Assembly: GCA_028386065.3 (NCBI GenBank)
Contig: JAKUCV010001307.1
Location: 147,592 to 211,591 of the forward strand
DNA: 64,000 nucleotides
Direction of reading: 5' to 3'
From: Turnera subulata
Taxonomy: Eukaryota; Streptophyta; Magnoliopsida; Malpighiales; Passifloraceae
The notes under the pieces were generated by a model. That model ran no database searches and was not told the DNA's origin. It worked only from the letters and a program-made list of their open reading frames with translations. The position numbers and the translations under genes are program-made. Below, piece by piece: positions 10,903-23,654 of this stretch (its first letter is position 1; each line of letters opens with the position of its first letter).

Positions 10903-11489
10903 CAATAACATATATAATACGCTTATACGATAAAGGCGGCTTAGCCGGCTAATAAATAAATATAATAAATATAACGGCCTTCCGGGCTTAGCCGGGAAAA
11001 ATCCGAGGTTTCAAATTCCGGCCAAAATCACTCTTCACAGTCGTCGGAAATTACTATTCACGGTTGTCGGAAATTACTATTCACGGTGCCGGATTATTTT
11101 GCCGAGGCATCAAAATTCCGGCCAAACACTTCTGGGTTTGCCGGATTCCGACCAATATCATTATTCACATGGCCAAAAGTACTGTTCACGAGGCCGAATT
11201 TACTATTCATCGCCGGTTTCCGACCAAACACTATTCATAGGCCAAAAACTAATTTCCGGGACTCACCGTGAGCTCACCATACATTTAATCATCCAAGATC
11301 AACATTAATTAAACATTTAATCACACAATAACATCATTAATTAAACAATAATAAATTCGTCTAGGACAAAATCGAAAATTTTAATAATTGAAGGACTAAA
11401 ATGTAAGGGCTTACTTGCATAAAACAGAACTCCAGGGACTAAAGTGTAAATCCGAGTTCATCCATTTTTTTAATCGGATTGGGCCGAGC

Positions 11490-12081
11490 AGTGCCGGCCC
11501 AGGTGAAGCTCAGGCCAAAGCTAGAGCCCAGCCCAGCCCGGCCCAAGAGTCAAGCCCATAAGCCCAATTAAATATGCCCACAGCCCGCAGGTCCGACCCG
11601 ACCCAACACAAGACCCGGTTAGGTCGTCTTTAACCCGAGGCCATGACCCGATTCAGCCGGGTCTTCTTCTATACAAAACGGGCCGACCCGTGAGGTGAGC
11701 AGCAGCGGCGGCGCAAGGACGGCTGGCGGCACAGGATTGGAGCAGCGACGGGGGAAGATGCGGCGTCGCGGAAGGAGGCTCCCTGATGGTAGCAGCGACG
11801 TCGGCAGGGAGCGGAAGGTGGCTCCGGCGAGGTGGATCCGACGAGTCTCTCGTCGGGTCGTCTCCCCTAGGCGGCGCGTCCGACGGCGGGGAAGGATGGG
11901 GGCGGCGCGGTTGAGTCCGCGACGGCACAGCGAATGGACTGGTGGTGGTGGTGAGACGAGAGGCGGCGCCGATCGGGTCCGGATGAACAGTAACAGAGGG
12001 GAGGGAGCTTTTGAGGTGACGAACTGTTTGGTCTTCTTCTTCCTTTCTTTCGGTTTTTCTTTTCTTTGGGTAGAGCAAATT
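11490..12081 (-). repeat. GC-rich leader cassette
   Basis: This is an abrupt change from AT-rich to GC-rich sequence, between the primer-binding site and the leader motif. Its words (GGCGGCGC, GATCGG, TCCGG, then AACAGTAACAGAGGGG) parallel the cassettes at 43380-43700 and 46220-46520 inside Gypsy LTRs. It opens Arg/Pro-rich ORFs in several frames on both strands, which I take as composition artefacts. It makes the leader about 1.1 kb longer than in the 48-kb Copia. Confidence 0.6.
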
Positions 12082-12093
12082 GTGCTGATAACG

Positions 12094-12292
12094 TGTTATA
12101 AATAGAGTAATTGATGCTGTGTCTTGATTCTTGGATTGATGAAGAAGATGGGGATGAGATAGGAGAAGCAAAGAATTGGAAGAGAGGATGGAAGAAGAGA
12201 ACCCCCAAAAACCACAATTTTCATTCATCTGTGTGTAATATATATACATGTATTAATACAACAGTATTCACTATTTTATACGTTTTATAACA
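12094..12292 (-). repeat. 5' LTR of minus-strand Copia
   Basis: In element sense it runs from TGTTATAAAACG to TATTTATAACA, 199 bp, followed by CGTTATCAGCAC as the primer-binding region at 12093-12082. The target-site duplication AAAGA follows at 12293-12297. Confidence 0.9.
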
Positions 12293-12380
12293 AAAGATAC
12301 CTTTTGTTGTGTTTTTTTTCCTTTTTGGAATTAAGAATTATAGCCTGTTGTTTCATTTTTTTTTTAAAAAAATCACATTC

Positions 12381-13292
12381 TGTAATATATAGGTGAATGT
12401 CAATGTTATTGTCCTGTTTAATTGATTTTTACAACACCCAACTTACCTCAGTAAATATTTTATCTCTACTTCTAACATCCACTAAGTTTCATCTCCTTAA
12501 CAGTTTACATTCGGGACTAATGTCTCGCTTCAGCTATGTGTTGTCTCTTAATTTTGAAATTCATCCTTGTATTGTAGTTTGGGTGGATTTTATCCTTCTG
12601 TTCACCATGTTTTTCATATTTTGATCTTTTTGATCGGAACCCTACGATATTTGATGACGTGGCAATTTTTCTAGCGCCACATCAGCAACGTGGAGCCCAT
12701 TTTCAGACCCAACTATATAATCCAAACTCGTCCTACATTTCTCGTTTTTTCAATTGGTTGGCCAGTGGCCTCCACTTTGTTGATGTCACTGAAAAAGTTG
12801 TCTTGTCATCAAATCTTGCTGAAATCTGGTGAAAAAGATCAATATATCAAAAACATTGTGAATAGAGGGATGAAATCCAATCAAATTACAAGATGAGGAT
12901 AAATTTTGAAAATAAGGGGCAATACAGAGACGAAATAAAATATTAGTCCTTTACCTTCCATAATTTCGTCTGAACCTTAATATCTTCTTCCTTTACCTAA
13001 AACCTATTTGATCTTATCTCTTTAAATTAATCATACTATTTGTTTTATTCTATTTTCAACTATGAATACTCATTCATTTCTTTATATTTCTACCTTAGCA
13101 TTCTACCATGAGCTTCACCTCTCTTCTTATTCCTGCACACTTCTCTTTTCAAACTCCATCCATCTTAGTTTAATTAGCCTCCATTATCAATATTATTATA
13201 AAAAATTATATTACTACCATCAAAGTTGTATTATTACCATCAAGCTTGTATTATTACCATTAAGAGTGTGTTTCTTTTCTAATTTTAAAACA
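12381..13292 (+). repeat. 5' LTR of second Copia (with MITE)
   Basis: Without the MITE and one copy of its TSD it is about 465 bp, close to the 467-476 bp LTRs of the 48-kb copy. It shares GTGAATGTCAATGTTA near its start, the pyrimidine-rich middle, and the end AAAACA before CGTTATCA. The start at TGTAATATA is a best estimate. Confidence 0.7.
12512..12950. mobile_element. Foldback MITE with long diverged terminal inverted repeats
   Basis: The element is 439 bp. The outer ends read GGACTAAT and ATTAGTCC. Aligning the left end with the reversed right end shows diverged inverted arms of about 180-200 bp (shared words include GGATTT-ATCC, ATGTTTTT, TTGATCTTTTT and GATTTGATGAC). An 8-bp near-perfect duplication TTTACATT/TTTACCTT flanks it (12504-12511 and 12951-12958), and removing one copy restores the LTR text of the host Copia. 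Long arms with an 8-9 bp duplication would fit a Mutator- or hAT-type non-autonomous element. Confidence 0.75.
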
Positions 13293-13551
13293 CGTTATCA
13301 ACACAAGTTTCTAGCCTACTACGGAACTTACTTACTAAAATTTTTCTTCTTTAAATTTTCATTCCTTTTGTAATCTATTATTTATCGCTCAATTATTTTT
13401 TTTGTACTCTAAATATTTGTTTTATATCTTTTTTTATTATTTTAATATTGCTATTTTCATTCGTTCTATATATATTATCTATTCTATAGTAATATCTGAC
13501 TATCCTTATTACCTGTTTTATATCTTTTGTTATTATTTCATTACTGTTATT

Positions 13552-14425
13552 ATGGCCAATATTATAGAACTTGAATTCGTGATCTTTGACATTTTTGAAA
13601 AAATTATTCATCATGGGTACTAGATGTTAAAATATATTTAAATGCTAATGGTCTAGAAGACACCATAATAGAATCAAACGAAGCATCTAGTTCAAATAAG
13701 ACGAAAGTTATAATTTTTCTTCGCCATCATCTTCATGATAGCTTGAAGACTGAATATCTTACTATCAAAGATCCTGTAGATCTTTAGAAAAATTTTAAAG
13801 AATGGTTTGACCAATTGAAAATAGGTATTCTTCTAAAATCCTGATATGATTGGTTGCTTTTGAGATTGTAGGATTTTAATCTATTTATTTATGGTCATAA
13901 TTTTGTAATATCTTGGATTACTTCTCAGTTAAAATTATGTGGAGAGAAAATCACTGATGCAAAATTGTAAGAAAAAATATTCTCCACATTTGATGCATCC
14001 AATATGATTCTAGAACAACAATATTATGTGAAGGGCTTCAAGAAATATTCAGAATTGATTTCATGTCTTCTTATGGTTGAACAAATTAATGAGAAATCAT
14101 TAGTGACGCCCTACTACTTTTGCTCTATTCCATGAAGCGAATATGGTCGTGGACGTGGTAAATACCATTTTAATTACCATCACCGTAATGGTTATAACAA
14201 TGACAAGGCTAAAGGAAAACGTGTGAATCACATAAATAATGAAAAAAATTTTGATAAGAGAAAAACCAAGTCAGCTTGCTATCGATGCGCCATGACATGT
14301 CAATCGTCACAAACATGTCGTATAACAAAGCACTTGGTAGAACTTTATCAATCTTTTGTGAAAGGAAAAAATAAGGTTGTTGAGACTAATTCTGTTCAAG
14401 ATGATGACCAAGATGCTAACTTCTA
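13552..14425 (+). pseudogene. Decayed Copia gag
   Basis: The start codon context and the first residues (MANIIELEF) match the gag at 48497 (MANLAKLEF). Frameshifts and stops follow. The segment 14223-14425 still reads with the gag C-terminal part: the region of the CCHC knuckle is now CYRCAM...CR, so the zinc-binding set is damaged, and the acidic DDQDANF end is kept. Confidence 0.75.
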
Positions 14426-14673
14426 GACTAACGCATATATGGATATGATGATTACATTTGTTTATCATGGAGAAGCAAGAAATGAGATGAAAGAAGAATA
14501 AATATATTATCAATTTCCTTGTCTTTCCCGTTATTGTTCGTGTATAACATATTGGTAATTACTTTGTTTGGTATTAATGCTCTTACTATATTTTGATGTG
14601 CTTATTTTTAATATATGAAAAAAATCTCAAATTAGTATTAGTTTTTTATACATTTTTTATTTTTCATAAAGAT

Positions 14674-15825
14674 ATGGACAGTCAATTATATGGTTCTAAG
14701 AACAATGACTCAGATATCTGTCTAATAAGTAGTGCAACTACTCATTCTGTAATTAATAAACAAAAATATTTCTCTTCTTTAAAATTTCAAAAAGCATATG
14801 TTAGTATAATCTCTGGTAGTACAAAAATAATTGAAGGCTCCGGAAGAGATCAAATTTTACTACCAAAGGGAACAAAGACAATTATTGAAGATGTGTTATT
14901 TTCTTCAAAGTCTCAAAGAAATTTGTTGAGTTTTAGGGATATCTGTTTAAATGGATTACCATATTGAGACAATGAATGAAAGAGAAGTTGAATCTACATT
15001 ACAAAAATTACCATCACAGGTAACAAATAAGTTGTGGATAAATTGCCTGTATTGTCCTCTAGATTGTACTACACATATATTTGAGTCACTGAAAGTTATC
15101 ATATCCAGCCAAAAGCTAGCTAACGATTTGAAAATTTGGCATGCCCAGTTGGGCCATCCCGGATTAATAATGATGCACAAAATTATTGAAAAACCATAAT
15201 TTTTCCCAATCTAGTGGTTTCTCTTGTGTTGCTTGCTTACAAAGAAAATTAATTATTCGATCTTCATATAATAAGGTTGGTTTAGAATCACCGTTATTTT
15301 TGGAAAGAATTTAGGGAGATATTTGTGGACCTATATCCACCATGTGGACTATTTAAATACTTTATGGTTTTAATCGATGCTTCAACTAGATAGTCCCATG
15401 TGTGCTTATTGTCCTTACGGAGTTGGCACGCTTATTGTCACAATTAATCAAATTACTAGAATACTGCCTTGATCATGTAATTAAGACTATATGTCTTGAA
15501 AATGTTGGTGAATTCACTTCTAGGGAATTTAATGATTACTGTATGTCAATTGGAATTGTGGTTGAACATCCGGTGGCTCATGTTCATACCCAAAACGGTC
15601 AAGCAAAATCGTTCATTAAACGCCTTCAATTGATTGCTAGACCATTATTGATGAGATATAAATTCTCCATTACTACTTGGGAACATGCTATTTCGCATGC
15701 AGCAGTACTTGTGCACAATAAGTTAAGAAGGTATCATGTGTTCTCCCCTATTCAATTGATTCATGGTCACGGACCTAATATCTCCCATCTTCGGATCTTT
15801 GGTTGTGCAATATATCTCACTCACT
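14674..15825 (+). pseudogene. Decayed Copia pol start: protease and integrase
   Basis: This begins with an ATG after a gap from gag, as in the 48-kb copy. The protease active-site word is SSATTH where the 48-kb copy has DSATTH, so the catalytic Asp is lost. The GAG-pre-integrase part (WHAQLGHPG) and integrase text with VEHPVAHVHTQNGQAKS follow; the catalytic Glu position reads Lys. Frameshifts lie near 14960 and 15200-15400. The sequence jumps into LTR text near 15826, so RT and RNase H are absent. Confidence 0.8.
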
Positions 15826-16028
15826 TCCGAATTTCATTGTTGTTGTCTAGTAAAATTGATTTTTATCATACCCGAATTTACCGCAATAAATATTTTACCT
15901 CTACACCTAACATCTACTTGGTTCCACCTCCTTTGCCATTATCTTCCATAATCCCATTTGTCTTAACCTTAATATCATCTTCATTTACCAAACATCTATT
16001 TGATTTTATTCCTTTAAATTAATCATAC
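15826..16028 (+). repeat. 3' LTR of second Copia, first part
   Basis: The LTR text (TCTAGTAAAATTGATTTTTATC onward, in register with 12415) lacks the first few bases. It stops at CATAC, the target-site duplication of the inserted solo LTR, and resumes at 29991. Confidence 0.75.
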
Positions 16029-16619
16029 TGAAACGACCCGACCTCCATTTATCCAACAAACAGTATTTACTGAGTAACAGTGCCACCACGTGGCCATCAT
16101 ACAATGAAAGAGTAAATTCACAGTAGCAACATTGTCTAACGGACACAAAATCACATTTCCATCACCCGATACGGGAATATCATCATCAGCATAGCGAAAA
16201 CATTTTCTATGTATTCAGTGACAGCTTATGCAGAACTTAATGCAAGCTAATGGCTGGAAATTTAAATGATCAACTAGCCGAGGTAACGCCGCAACCGCCG
16301 GAATGCACTCCTGATTAATGATCAACTATCCTGCATGAACTGTGTGAGAGGTGAGACCAACCACTGTTTCACCAATAAACAAATAAACCGCAGTAAACAA
16401 GCAACCGTGATAGCATCGAACCAACAACAGAAACAATAAAGTTAAACAAGCACAACATAGCATCCAAAATCAGACAAACATCCAAACAAGCTCACTATCT
16501 AACCACACAGTAATGTACAAAAACCATGATAAGTATCTTATGACAGACTTTTCAATTTTATTATTAGGGCCTCGTCACGTGATAAGTATGGGTCGTGCTT
16601 GGTAGCCAGGTTGGCTAAC

Positions 16620-19600
16620 TGTGAATACCCCAAATTTGATCCACTGATATTTTATTGAATTATGAATATATCACTGTCTATGGATTGATGAGATGATTCG
16701 ATCCTTAAGTGAAATGTATTTGTAATTCAATAGAGTATTAATATTTTATTAATTCGGAATTTTTGGTACATTTAACTTGGAATTATTGAGATGATTTAAT
16801 GTTGAGTTTGGTGTATTTAAAGGTTTGAAATTAATAAAATGTGGGTATTTAGTTTTTTTAGGCATTTTAATTATTTTTGGACCCAATTGAGATGATTTTG
16901 GATATTTAAATGATTAAAAGCTTGAACCAATTAAATATGGATCCTCCAACAATATTAGCCCATCAAAAACACTGAGCTTAGTGGCCTTTTAGTCTAAATT
17001 TCATCCAGAAATTCGGATTAAAATAGTTCCTTATTTATTTTTGTTGTTTATGGTATATAGAGTGGAGTGAGGAGGAAAACTAAATTAGGATGAAGAGTGT
17101 GGGTAGGCTATAAGTTAGGAGGTTCTCTGGTGCTGAAAACAGGTGAAAAACCAGTTAGGAAGGGCGTGGGATTCAAGCTGGGCCGGAGTAATGAGGGGCC
17201 GAGTAATGAGGATCGGAACCGGAAAGGAAAGAACGAGAAAGGAAGCAGGTGCCGACGGATATGGCGACATGACTGCCAGCACCTAGCGGGCTTTGAGGGA
17301 TGACCACCGGCACATGGCGGACATCGTGAGATGACCGCCATTGCTCGGCGGGCTTCGCTCCCAGTTTTGGCAGTTTTCCGATCTTTTCCTTTTTTCCTGA
17401 TCCAGGGTATCTACCGTGGGATCTAGGGTTTCAATCCTGAACCTTAGATCAACACCACGTCCAGACCCCTAGAGCACTGTAAATAGGACCCCCATTCACC
17501 CTCAAAACTCACCAATTCTCTCCCTTCTCCCTCTATACACACATAAGCTAGGTGCTTAGAAAAATTCCCTAATTCCAAGCTAATGAACCCTTCCAAGGGT
17601 AGAAATTTCTTGAGGAATTTCGTGGAAAGGAGTAGTAAGGAGCCATTAACGGCAGGAGATCAAGAAGAGAGGAGGAAGGAGGCGGATTCGAGCAAACCGT
17701 TGGAGAAGAAGTGCTAAACCCGAGAGGAAAGTTCCAGTGGAGGCAGTCTCAGTATTTTGGAAATATCTGGAGCTGTAGATGTTGGTTTGCTGCAATCTTG
17801 GTGTCCATGGAAAGCTAAGACATAGCTCTACAACTTTTCTGTTCAAGCCAGACAACATTTCTGAAACGCCCCGATCCGTATTTACCATTATACACAGTAA
17901 ACATGTGGGACCACATGCTATTACAGTAACCACAGAGGTAAGTATCACAACCAACAGTATTAATACAATAAAAGTACATAATACATCAACAGTACTTGTC
18001 CCAGCACGGGAACATTATTACAACAAGCACCGAATCAAGAAATAAAATGCAAGCAGCGGAAGTCTTAATACAACACAGCAATAGATAACAGTATGAACAT
18101 GATGCAACGCAGGATGGATCCGGGCCTGGCAGAGGGTGCGCCACAGCTTGCCTCAAACGTACCTGAGCTACGCACAATCAAACTACGTGACCAGGTCACG
18201 CAGGCGAGGGGTGAGTCCGAAGTGCTCACCGGGTAAAATCCATAAGCAAATATACATATACAACAACCGTAAATTATCCAAGTCACATCAACAGCAATTA
18301 ACTAAGGTTCACACGAACCCTAAATAACACACTCTGTGATTCTAGACACGCTATACCAATTTTTATTATCAGGGCCCCTGTCACTAGTTAAATGGTGGCC
18401 GTCGCCTGGTAGTCAAGCTAGCTAGCCCGTGGACCCCGCACTGGTACCTCCACATATAACTGGCACAGATAGGGAGCAGACCCCAAACACACTCTCCCCC
18501 AGCGCCTAAAATAAAAATTTGGTACAGACAGGGAGCAGACCCCAAGCACACTCACCCAGTACCATAAAAATAAGACTACCGTCTGGCTGTTCCAACATTT
18601 AAGTATGACTTACTAGATGTCTAAGTGTATCCAGTTTAATTATTTCTTTACCCACATCTAGTTACCTAATTTCTATTATCTTCCATTATCACATTATCCC
18701 GAGCAGGCTTGCAGCCTCTCCGCTCGTCTGAATAATACAAGCTTATTTCAACTAGTACCCTCGGTACTCTACTCACACAATTTTCACAGCCAACAACAAC
18801 ATAAATATCCTACTCATACCAACATTTCTAATATTACCAATAACATCAACAGTAGCATCAATTCAGCAACATCAACGGCAACAATTTCTAATTAAATTCA
18901 TCTCACATCAACCATTCACAGCCACAAAGAATTATTCAAGCATATAGCACAGATAATAAACAAACAGCAACTTGGTACTCCGAGCAGTATATAAATATAT
19001 TTACTTATCCTCACCTTAGCTGATTTTCTATTCCTGATAGTCCTCGAAGTGTTCCGGCTCAGGCTCCTCGGGGTACTGCTCGTTATCAATTCCTAAGTAT
19101 GTACTTTCCAAAATATTTGATAAAAATAATTATTATTCTTTCCAAAGGTATTATCTATCATAAAATAATCTTCCTAGAAATTATTCACATGTACATATTT
19201 CCGGCAATATATCCCATGGTACACATCTTAGGAGTATTCCTATAATTTAACAATTATGTTATAATTATCTTATTTCCATGAAAAGATTATAACAAGATAA
19301 TTACTTCATTTATTTCCATATAATATACCATATAATCTTTTCCAAGTATTACTCCTTATTATTATTATTATTTCTTATTTTATTCTTTTTTTCCAGAATT
19401 TTATTTTCTCTTTTCTTCTTCTTTTTTTTATTAATTCGGACTGGGCTTTACTGTGCAGCCCATGTCCAAAGCCCAGCCCAGATCACAAAACCAGGCACCA
19501 GGCCCAAGTCAAGACCCAGACCAGCTACAGCCCCGAGCCAAGCTTGGCCCAGTACCCACGTGGCCCATGGTCTCAACCCAAACCGCGACTCGCTGTACAG

Positions 19601-21131
19601 GCGGGTCGACCCGCGACCCTTACCACACATCCGGGTCGTCTCTATCTCGAGCTCACCTTGAGCAGGAGGCGGCGGCGCGGTGGCGGACGTGACACGGCGA
19701 GGCAGACGCGCGGTGGGTGCGATGTCGCGAGGAGATGCGGCAGGAGAGGGAAGCCGACGGCAAGGAAGGAAAACGCGAGGAAGGAGATGGCGGATTTGGG
19801 CAGCTTGCTCGTCGGGTTCGGCGGCTGCAGCAAGGGAAGCATCGTCGCGAGGGAGGAGAAGAACACGGCGGCGTGTTGGCGGTCGGTCGCGCTTGCCGGT
19901 GGTGGTGCTGCGCGCGGTGAAGTCGACGCAGGTGGTGGTTGACCGGCGGTGTGGAGGAGAAAAGAAGGTGGTGGTGGCGGTGGTGAGGTGGCGGCAGCCC
20001 CTCCCTCTTTTCTTTTTTTTCTTTTTTTTTCTGTTTCTTTTCTTTTCTGGTTTCTTTTTTTTTTTCCTGGTTTCTTAGGTGTGATGTAGGAGACGGGTTG
20101 CAGAGGAAATTTTTGCAGAAGAAGGTGAGCTGGGTGGTTTGGTGTGTTTTTGCAAGTGGAGAAATGATGGGTACGAGCAGAATTAAAGCACACAAGTCAC
20201 GGGCATCACAGGATGGAGACAGAATTTCACGTGCATACAGAAGCAAGGCGGCTGCATAGTTTCAATTATGCAGTCGTGTCCCGTCCGGACCAGAAAATAT
20301 CTATAATACCCCCTTGACTTTATTCTTGGCCCGATAATTCGAGGTTAAACCTGACTTTTCTGAGATTCCTGGACCCAAAAAATACCAACTTTGGTCCGTA
20401 AAATCCGCAGAAAAAATCCCGAGCGTGGGACAGAGCTCGGTTTCAGAATCCGATCCATAATTTACCCTGAAATAATTATCCAAGATTATTTTTATATGGT
20501 AAATTACTGTACAAAGCATTTTTACAGTCCCGGTAAAATATAAATTTTTACCCGGGCTGTTACAATTTCGGCCTCCTTCTATCCCGAATTTCCTGTTGAA
20601 TTTCTGCTCAGATTTTGTTGCGGGAGTGGTAAGCGCATATAAGCGAGAGGAGGGCTACAAGAGGTAACCCGTTCTAATTTTATTGGTTGATTGTTGCTGT
20701 TGTGACGTGCTAATGTTTATGTGATGCATCTAAGAACTACGTGAGCTTTGAATCCATGATAGGGGGTACGTAGGCAGTTTCTAGTGGATTGAAACGCAAG
20801 CTCAATTATTTATTTATTTTCTGTTTTGTCTTTTAATTTCTGTTTTATTTTTGCTTTGTGTTGTTTGTGCATGGAATGTATTAATCTTTAATTGTACATG
20901 ATCTCGCCCCAACATGGATGGGTGCCTAACACCTTCTCATCCGTGACAAACCCCCGGGTCCATGTCTTTGGTTCGCTATCGGTTGCCTCATGGAGTCATT
21001 GGTTACCTAAGGAAGGTTTTTCCTTGAATTTTGTCCTTCAATAAAATTCAAGTGGCGACTCCAAAGATTTGGATGACGGTTAAGAAGAAGGTGCTGAATA
21101 CGCCCAATGCATGTTGGGTCGGGTATTCACA
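16620..21131 (+). repeat. 5' LTR of Tat/Ogre-like element, with solo LTR inside
   Basis: Removing 17862-20564 and one ATTTC leaves 1804 bp, in register with the 1805-bp 3' LTR. The two LTRs are very similar but carry clear substitutions and small indels, so the element is not recent. Confidence 0.85.
17862..20564 (-). mobile_element. Gypsy-type solo LTR (minus), 2.7 kb
   Basis: In element sense it starts TGTAACAGCCCGGGTA at 20564 and ends GATCGGGGCGTTTCA at 17862. The duplication ATTTC lies at 17857-17861 and 20565-20569. The 3' LTR of the surrounding element gives the unfilled site at about 26685-26695 (GCATTTCGGCC), which proves the borders. It holds a GC-rich cassette (about 19440-19980), pyrimidine runs (to 20070) and two direct copies of an AGGGAGCAGACCCC segment near 18472 and 18530. 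Inner ORFs are Arg/Pro-rich and not credible genes. Confidence 0.92.
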
Positions 21132-23640
21132 GTTGGCTACTCCACTGGGGACATAGAGGGTTTAAGAGATTATGTGCAATCATGGATGTATATATGCCTT
21201 TTGTTTGTCATGTACGTGCGTTGCATTCATTGATTATGTCGTGAAGCTTCAACCATAAGAGGGTGAGGGGATCCTGGTCCGGTACATACCGTCCTACGGG
21301 GTTATCGGCCAGAGTGAACCCATTTATCGCCGTTTAGCAATGATAGGAGTTAGTAGGCCAGCGACCTCACGCGACGTCCTACGTCACACGTGAGTAGGCC
21401 AAGCTATCCCTTAGCGACGGTCTTTTGGCCCCCAACCAATATCTACCCTGAGCATCTCATGCATGATTAATCAATGCATGGTACGTGCATTTTGTTTGTT
21501 GTTCTTGTTGTGTTCTTTTTTATTATTGTGACAAACCTAAAAACCAAAAAATTCTAGGATGTCAACATGAACAGGTGAGTCGAGGATGAACTAACGGAGC
21601 TAGCAAAGAACCCTAGGGATATTAGCGTGGATATGCGTAAGATGATGAGTTTTTTGGTATTATTTCCTTAGTTGCCGAATGTTTGATTAATTTATCTTGT
21701 CTAAGGTAAACCTAGAATCTGCATGCATTGCATTACATGTTTTCCAAACAAAAATTTTGAGCCAAATAGTGTTCTTTTGAACTTGAGAAAAAAAAATTTG
21801 TTTTGAAAATAAAAATATATTTTGCGAGTTGATTCCCATCTTGTTTTCGAGAGCATAACAACAAAACTGATGCCCACGCTTATAAGTTTTGATGGCTATG
21901 AACCGAATTGATTACCCTACCTCTAGGACACCATGAGTGAAAGCCCAAGTTTTTTCAAACCCACCAACCGATATGATCAAGGAGGACTTTCTTGATAGAT
22001 GACCAATGACGGTCCTTAGAGTTTTGAAATTTTCTTGGTGTTATTTAACCCGACATTTCTTTTTCGAACACTATGCATGTCTTTTTTAAAAAATCTTGGC
22101 GTCAATATCTATGTCCTAGAACAAGTGTCCAGGCCTTTTCAAAGCGAACTTTTCATATGGATGCTCAATAAAGGATATGATTTAGGCCCTCTTTGCTCGA
22201 GCCCATAAGTCAACAAAAGCCTGCCCGGTAGCATTATCTCTTGATAAACCCTTCTTGAGCCTATGATGTGATAGCCGAATTTTCTTTGATTCCCACATCA
22301 ACCAAGCTTTGACCCTTTGAGGCCTCTCTACGGCTATCATCTATCTTTCGTGAATCATGCCCTTTTCAAAATCCGTTGGGAAGATCTCACCATGAGCGTT
22401 TATCAAAACAATTTTCGATGACAAGTGCACATGTACCTCGGTTTCTACACATCCAAGACGGTCTATGCAATAAATTGCTTTAAGTATAGTCTAAAATGCC
22501 AAAGCGCACACAAGGAGGAATTGCCAAAGTCAGTCACCGGAGGTCATTAAATACATTCAAAGGAGAAAGCGTCGAAGTCCCTGAAGTTGATTTCGGGCAA
22601 TCCAAATAAAGGAAGAAACGAATGTGTGCACAAGTAATCATTTTGAAGAAAGAAAGATGATCAACTCAAGATTGAATGTCAATAAAAAAGTGCACTTTGA
22701 GAATACTCTGGTAGAACCTCATCCTTCCTTCATGTGATTTTGAACTTTGAATCCTTCATTATCCTCTTTTTTATGAACCTTTACACATGACCCTAGTACA
22801 ACCTTTGTTGAAAGACCTATTGATCCTTTTGAGAGTATCTACATACAATAGTGGAGTTTAGGCCTGAAATATGGGATTTCTTTTTCAAAAGATCTTCATG
22901 ATGCCAATTTGTACTCGCATATGGGATTTTTCTCGGGTTTTCTTCTAAAATGTTTTTATGAACTCTAAAGAGTCTTTGTTGGCTATCTTGATTGAAGTTC
23001 TCTCTAGCCAACGATTTGGTGGAGATTTTAACTATTATTTTTGGCCACTCATGAGGTCCTTGTTGAAGAAGAAAACATATTCATGGTCATTAGGAGTCTT
23101 TAGCGTGAAGCTTCTATATTTTTTTGATGGGATAACTCGCACCTTTCAAACTGCTTGGCTCGGTTGATTTTCAAGAGTTCATGCATCATATTAGGGGGAA
23201 TTTGCATACAAAAACATCATGTAGGAGTAGAGAGCACTTGCATCATGTAGGAGTAAAAAGCATTTGCATTTGGGAAAAAAGAAGAAAAAGATAAGACATC
23301 ATGTAGAAGTAGAAGGCATTTGCATTTAGGAAAAGAGAGGGAATGAGAAAACACAAAAAAACACGTAGAAAGTAGGGGCATTCCCATGCATTTCAGAAAC
23401 ATGATCATGCATCACTTAGACATGAGACTTGGATTCCTTGGACAAGGTAGAATTGTTTGAAAAATAAAGGGGATAATATCGAGAATTCATCATCCTATGT
23501 TGACCTACATATCCTAGAGTTGATAGCCGGAGGGGCATGGCATGAGTTATTTAGAAGACATAGATGGTAGACCAACGGGCATGCCATGCCCATACCTGAG
23601 AAGTAGGTGGTATACATAAGGAACCAGACATCCTCTGACT
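21132..23640 (+). other. Non-coding interior of the Tat/Ogre-like element
   Basis: It begins with the primer-binding site. No domain of gag or pol was recognised on either strand, and the ORFs are short. A start-like stretch near 21567 (ATGAACAGG) might be a gag relic, but nothing supports it. Confidence 0.6.
21134..21152 (+). promoter_or_regulatory. Primer-binding site
   Basis: TGGCTACTCCACTGGGGAC lies 2 bp after the 5' LTR. It differs by one base from the tRNA-Arg type site that I recall for Ogre elements. Confidence 0.7.
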
Positions 23641-23654
23641 CGTTGTATATTGAT

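Larger units (their letters stand above)
6033..12292 (-). mobile_element. Chimeric Copia LTR retrotransposon (minus strand)
   Basis: Two 199-bp LTRs (6033-6231 and 12094-12292) flank the element, and a perfect 5-bp duplication AAAGA lies at 6028-6032 and 12293-12297. Read on the minus strand: 5' LTR, primer-binding region CGTTATCAGCAC, a GC-rich cassette, an AT-rich leader with the motif CTGAAAGATTTATCGAGTAA (10902-10883), no recognisable gag, an antisense LINE-like ORF, then decayed integrase, RT and RNase H, a purine tract (AAGGGGGAG) and the 3' LTR. It belongs to the family of 1-2362 and is related to 47754-53855. It could only be mobilised in trans. Confidence 0.92.

Noticed and set aside
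11653..12249. Proline/arginine-rich ORFs on both strands
   Set aside because: They cross the LTR border of the minus-strand Copia and are explained by GC-rich composition.
19642..20246. Two overlapping His/Pro/Ser-rich minus-strand ORFs
   Set aside because: GC-rich cassette of a solo LTR; open in several frames because of composition and without any domain.
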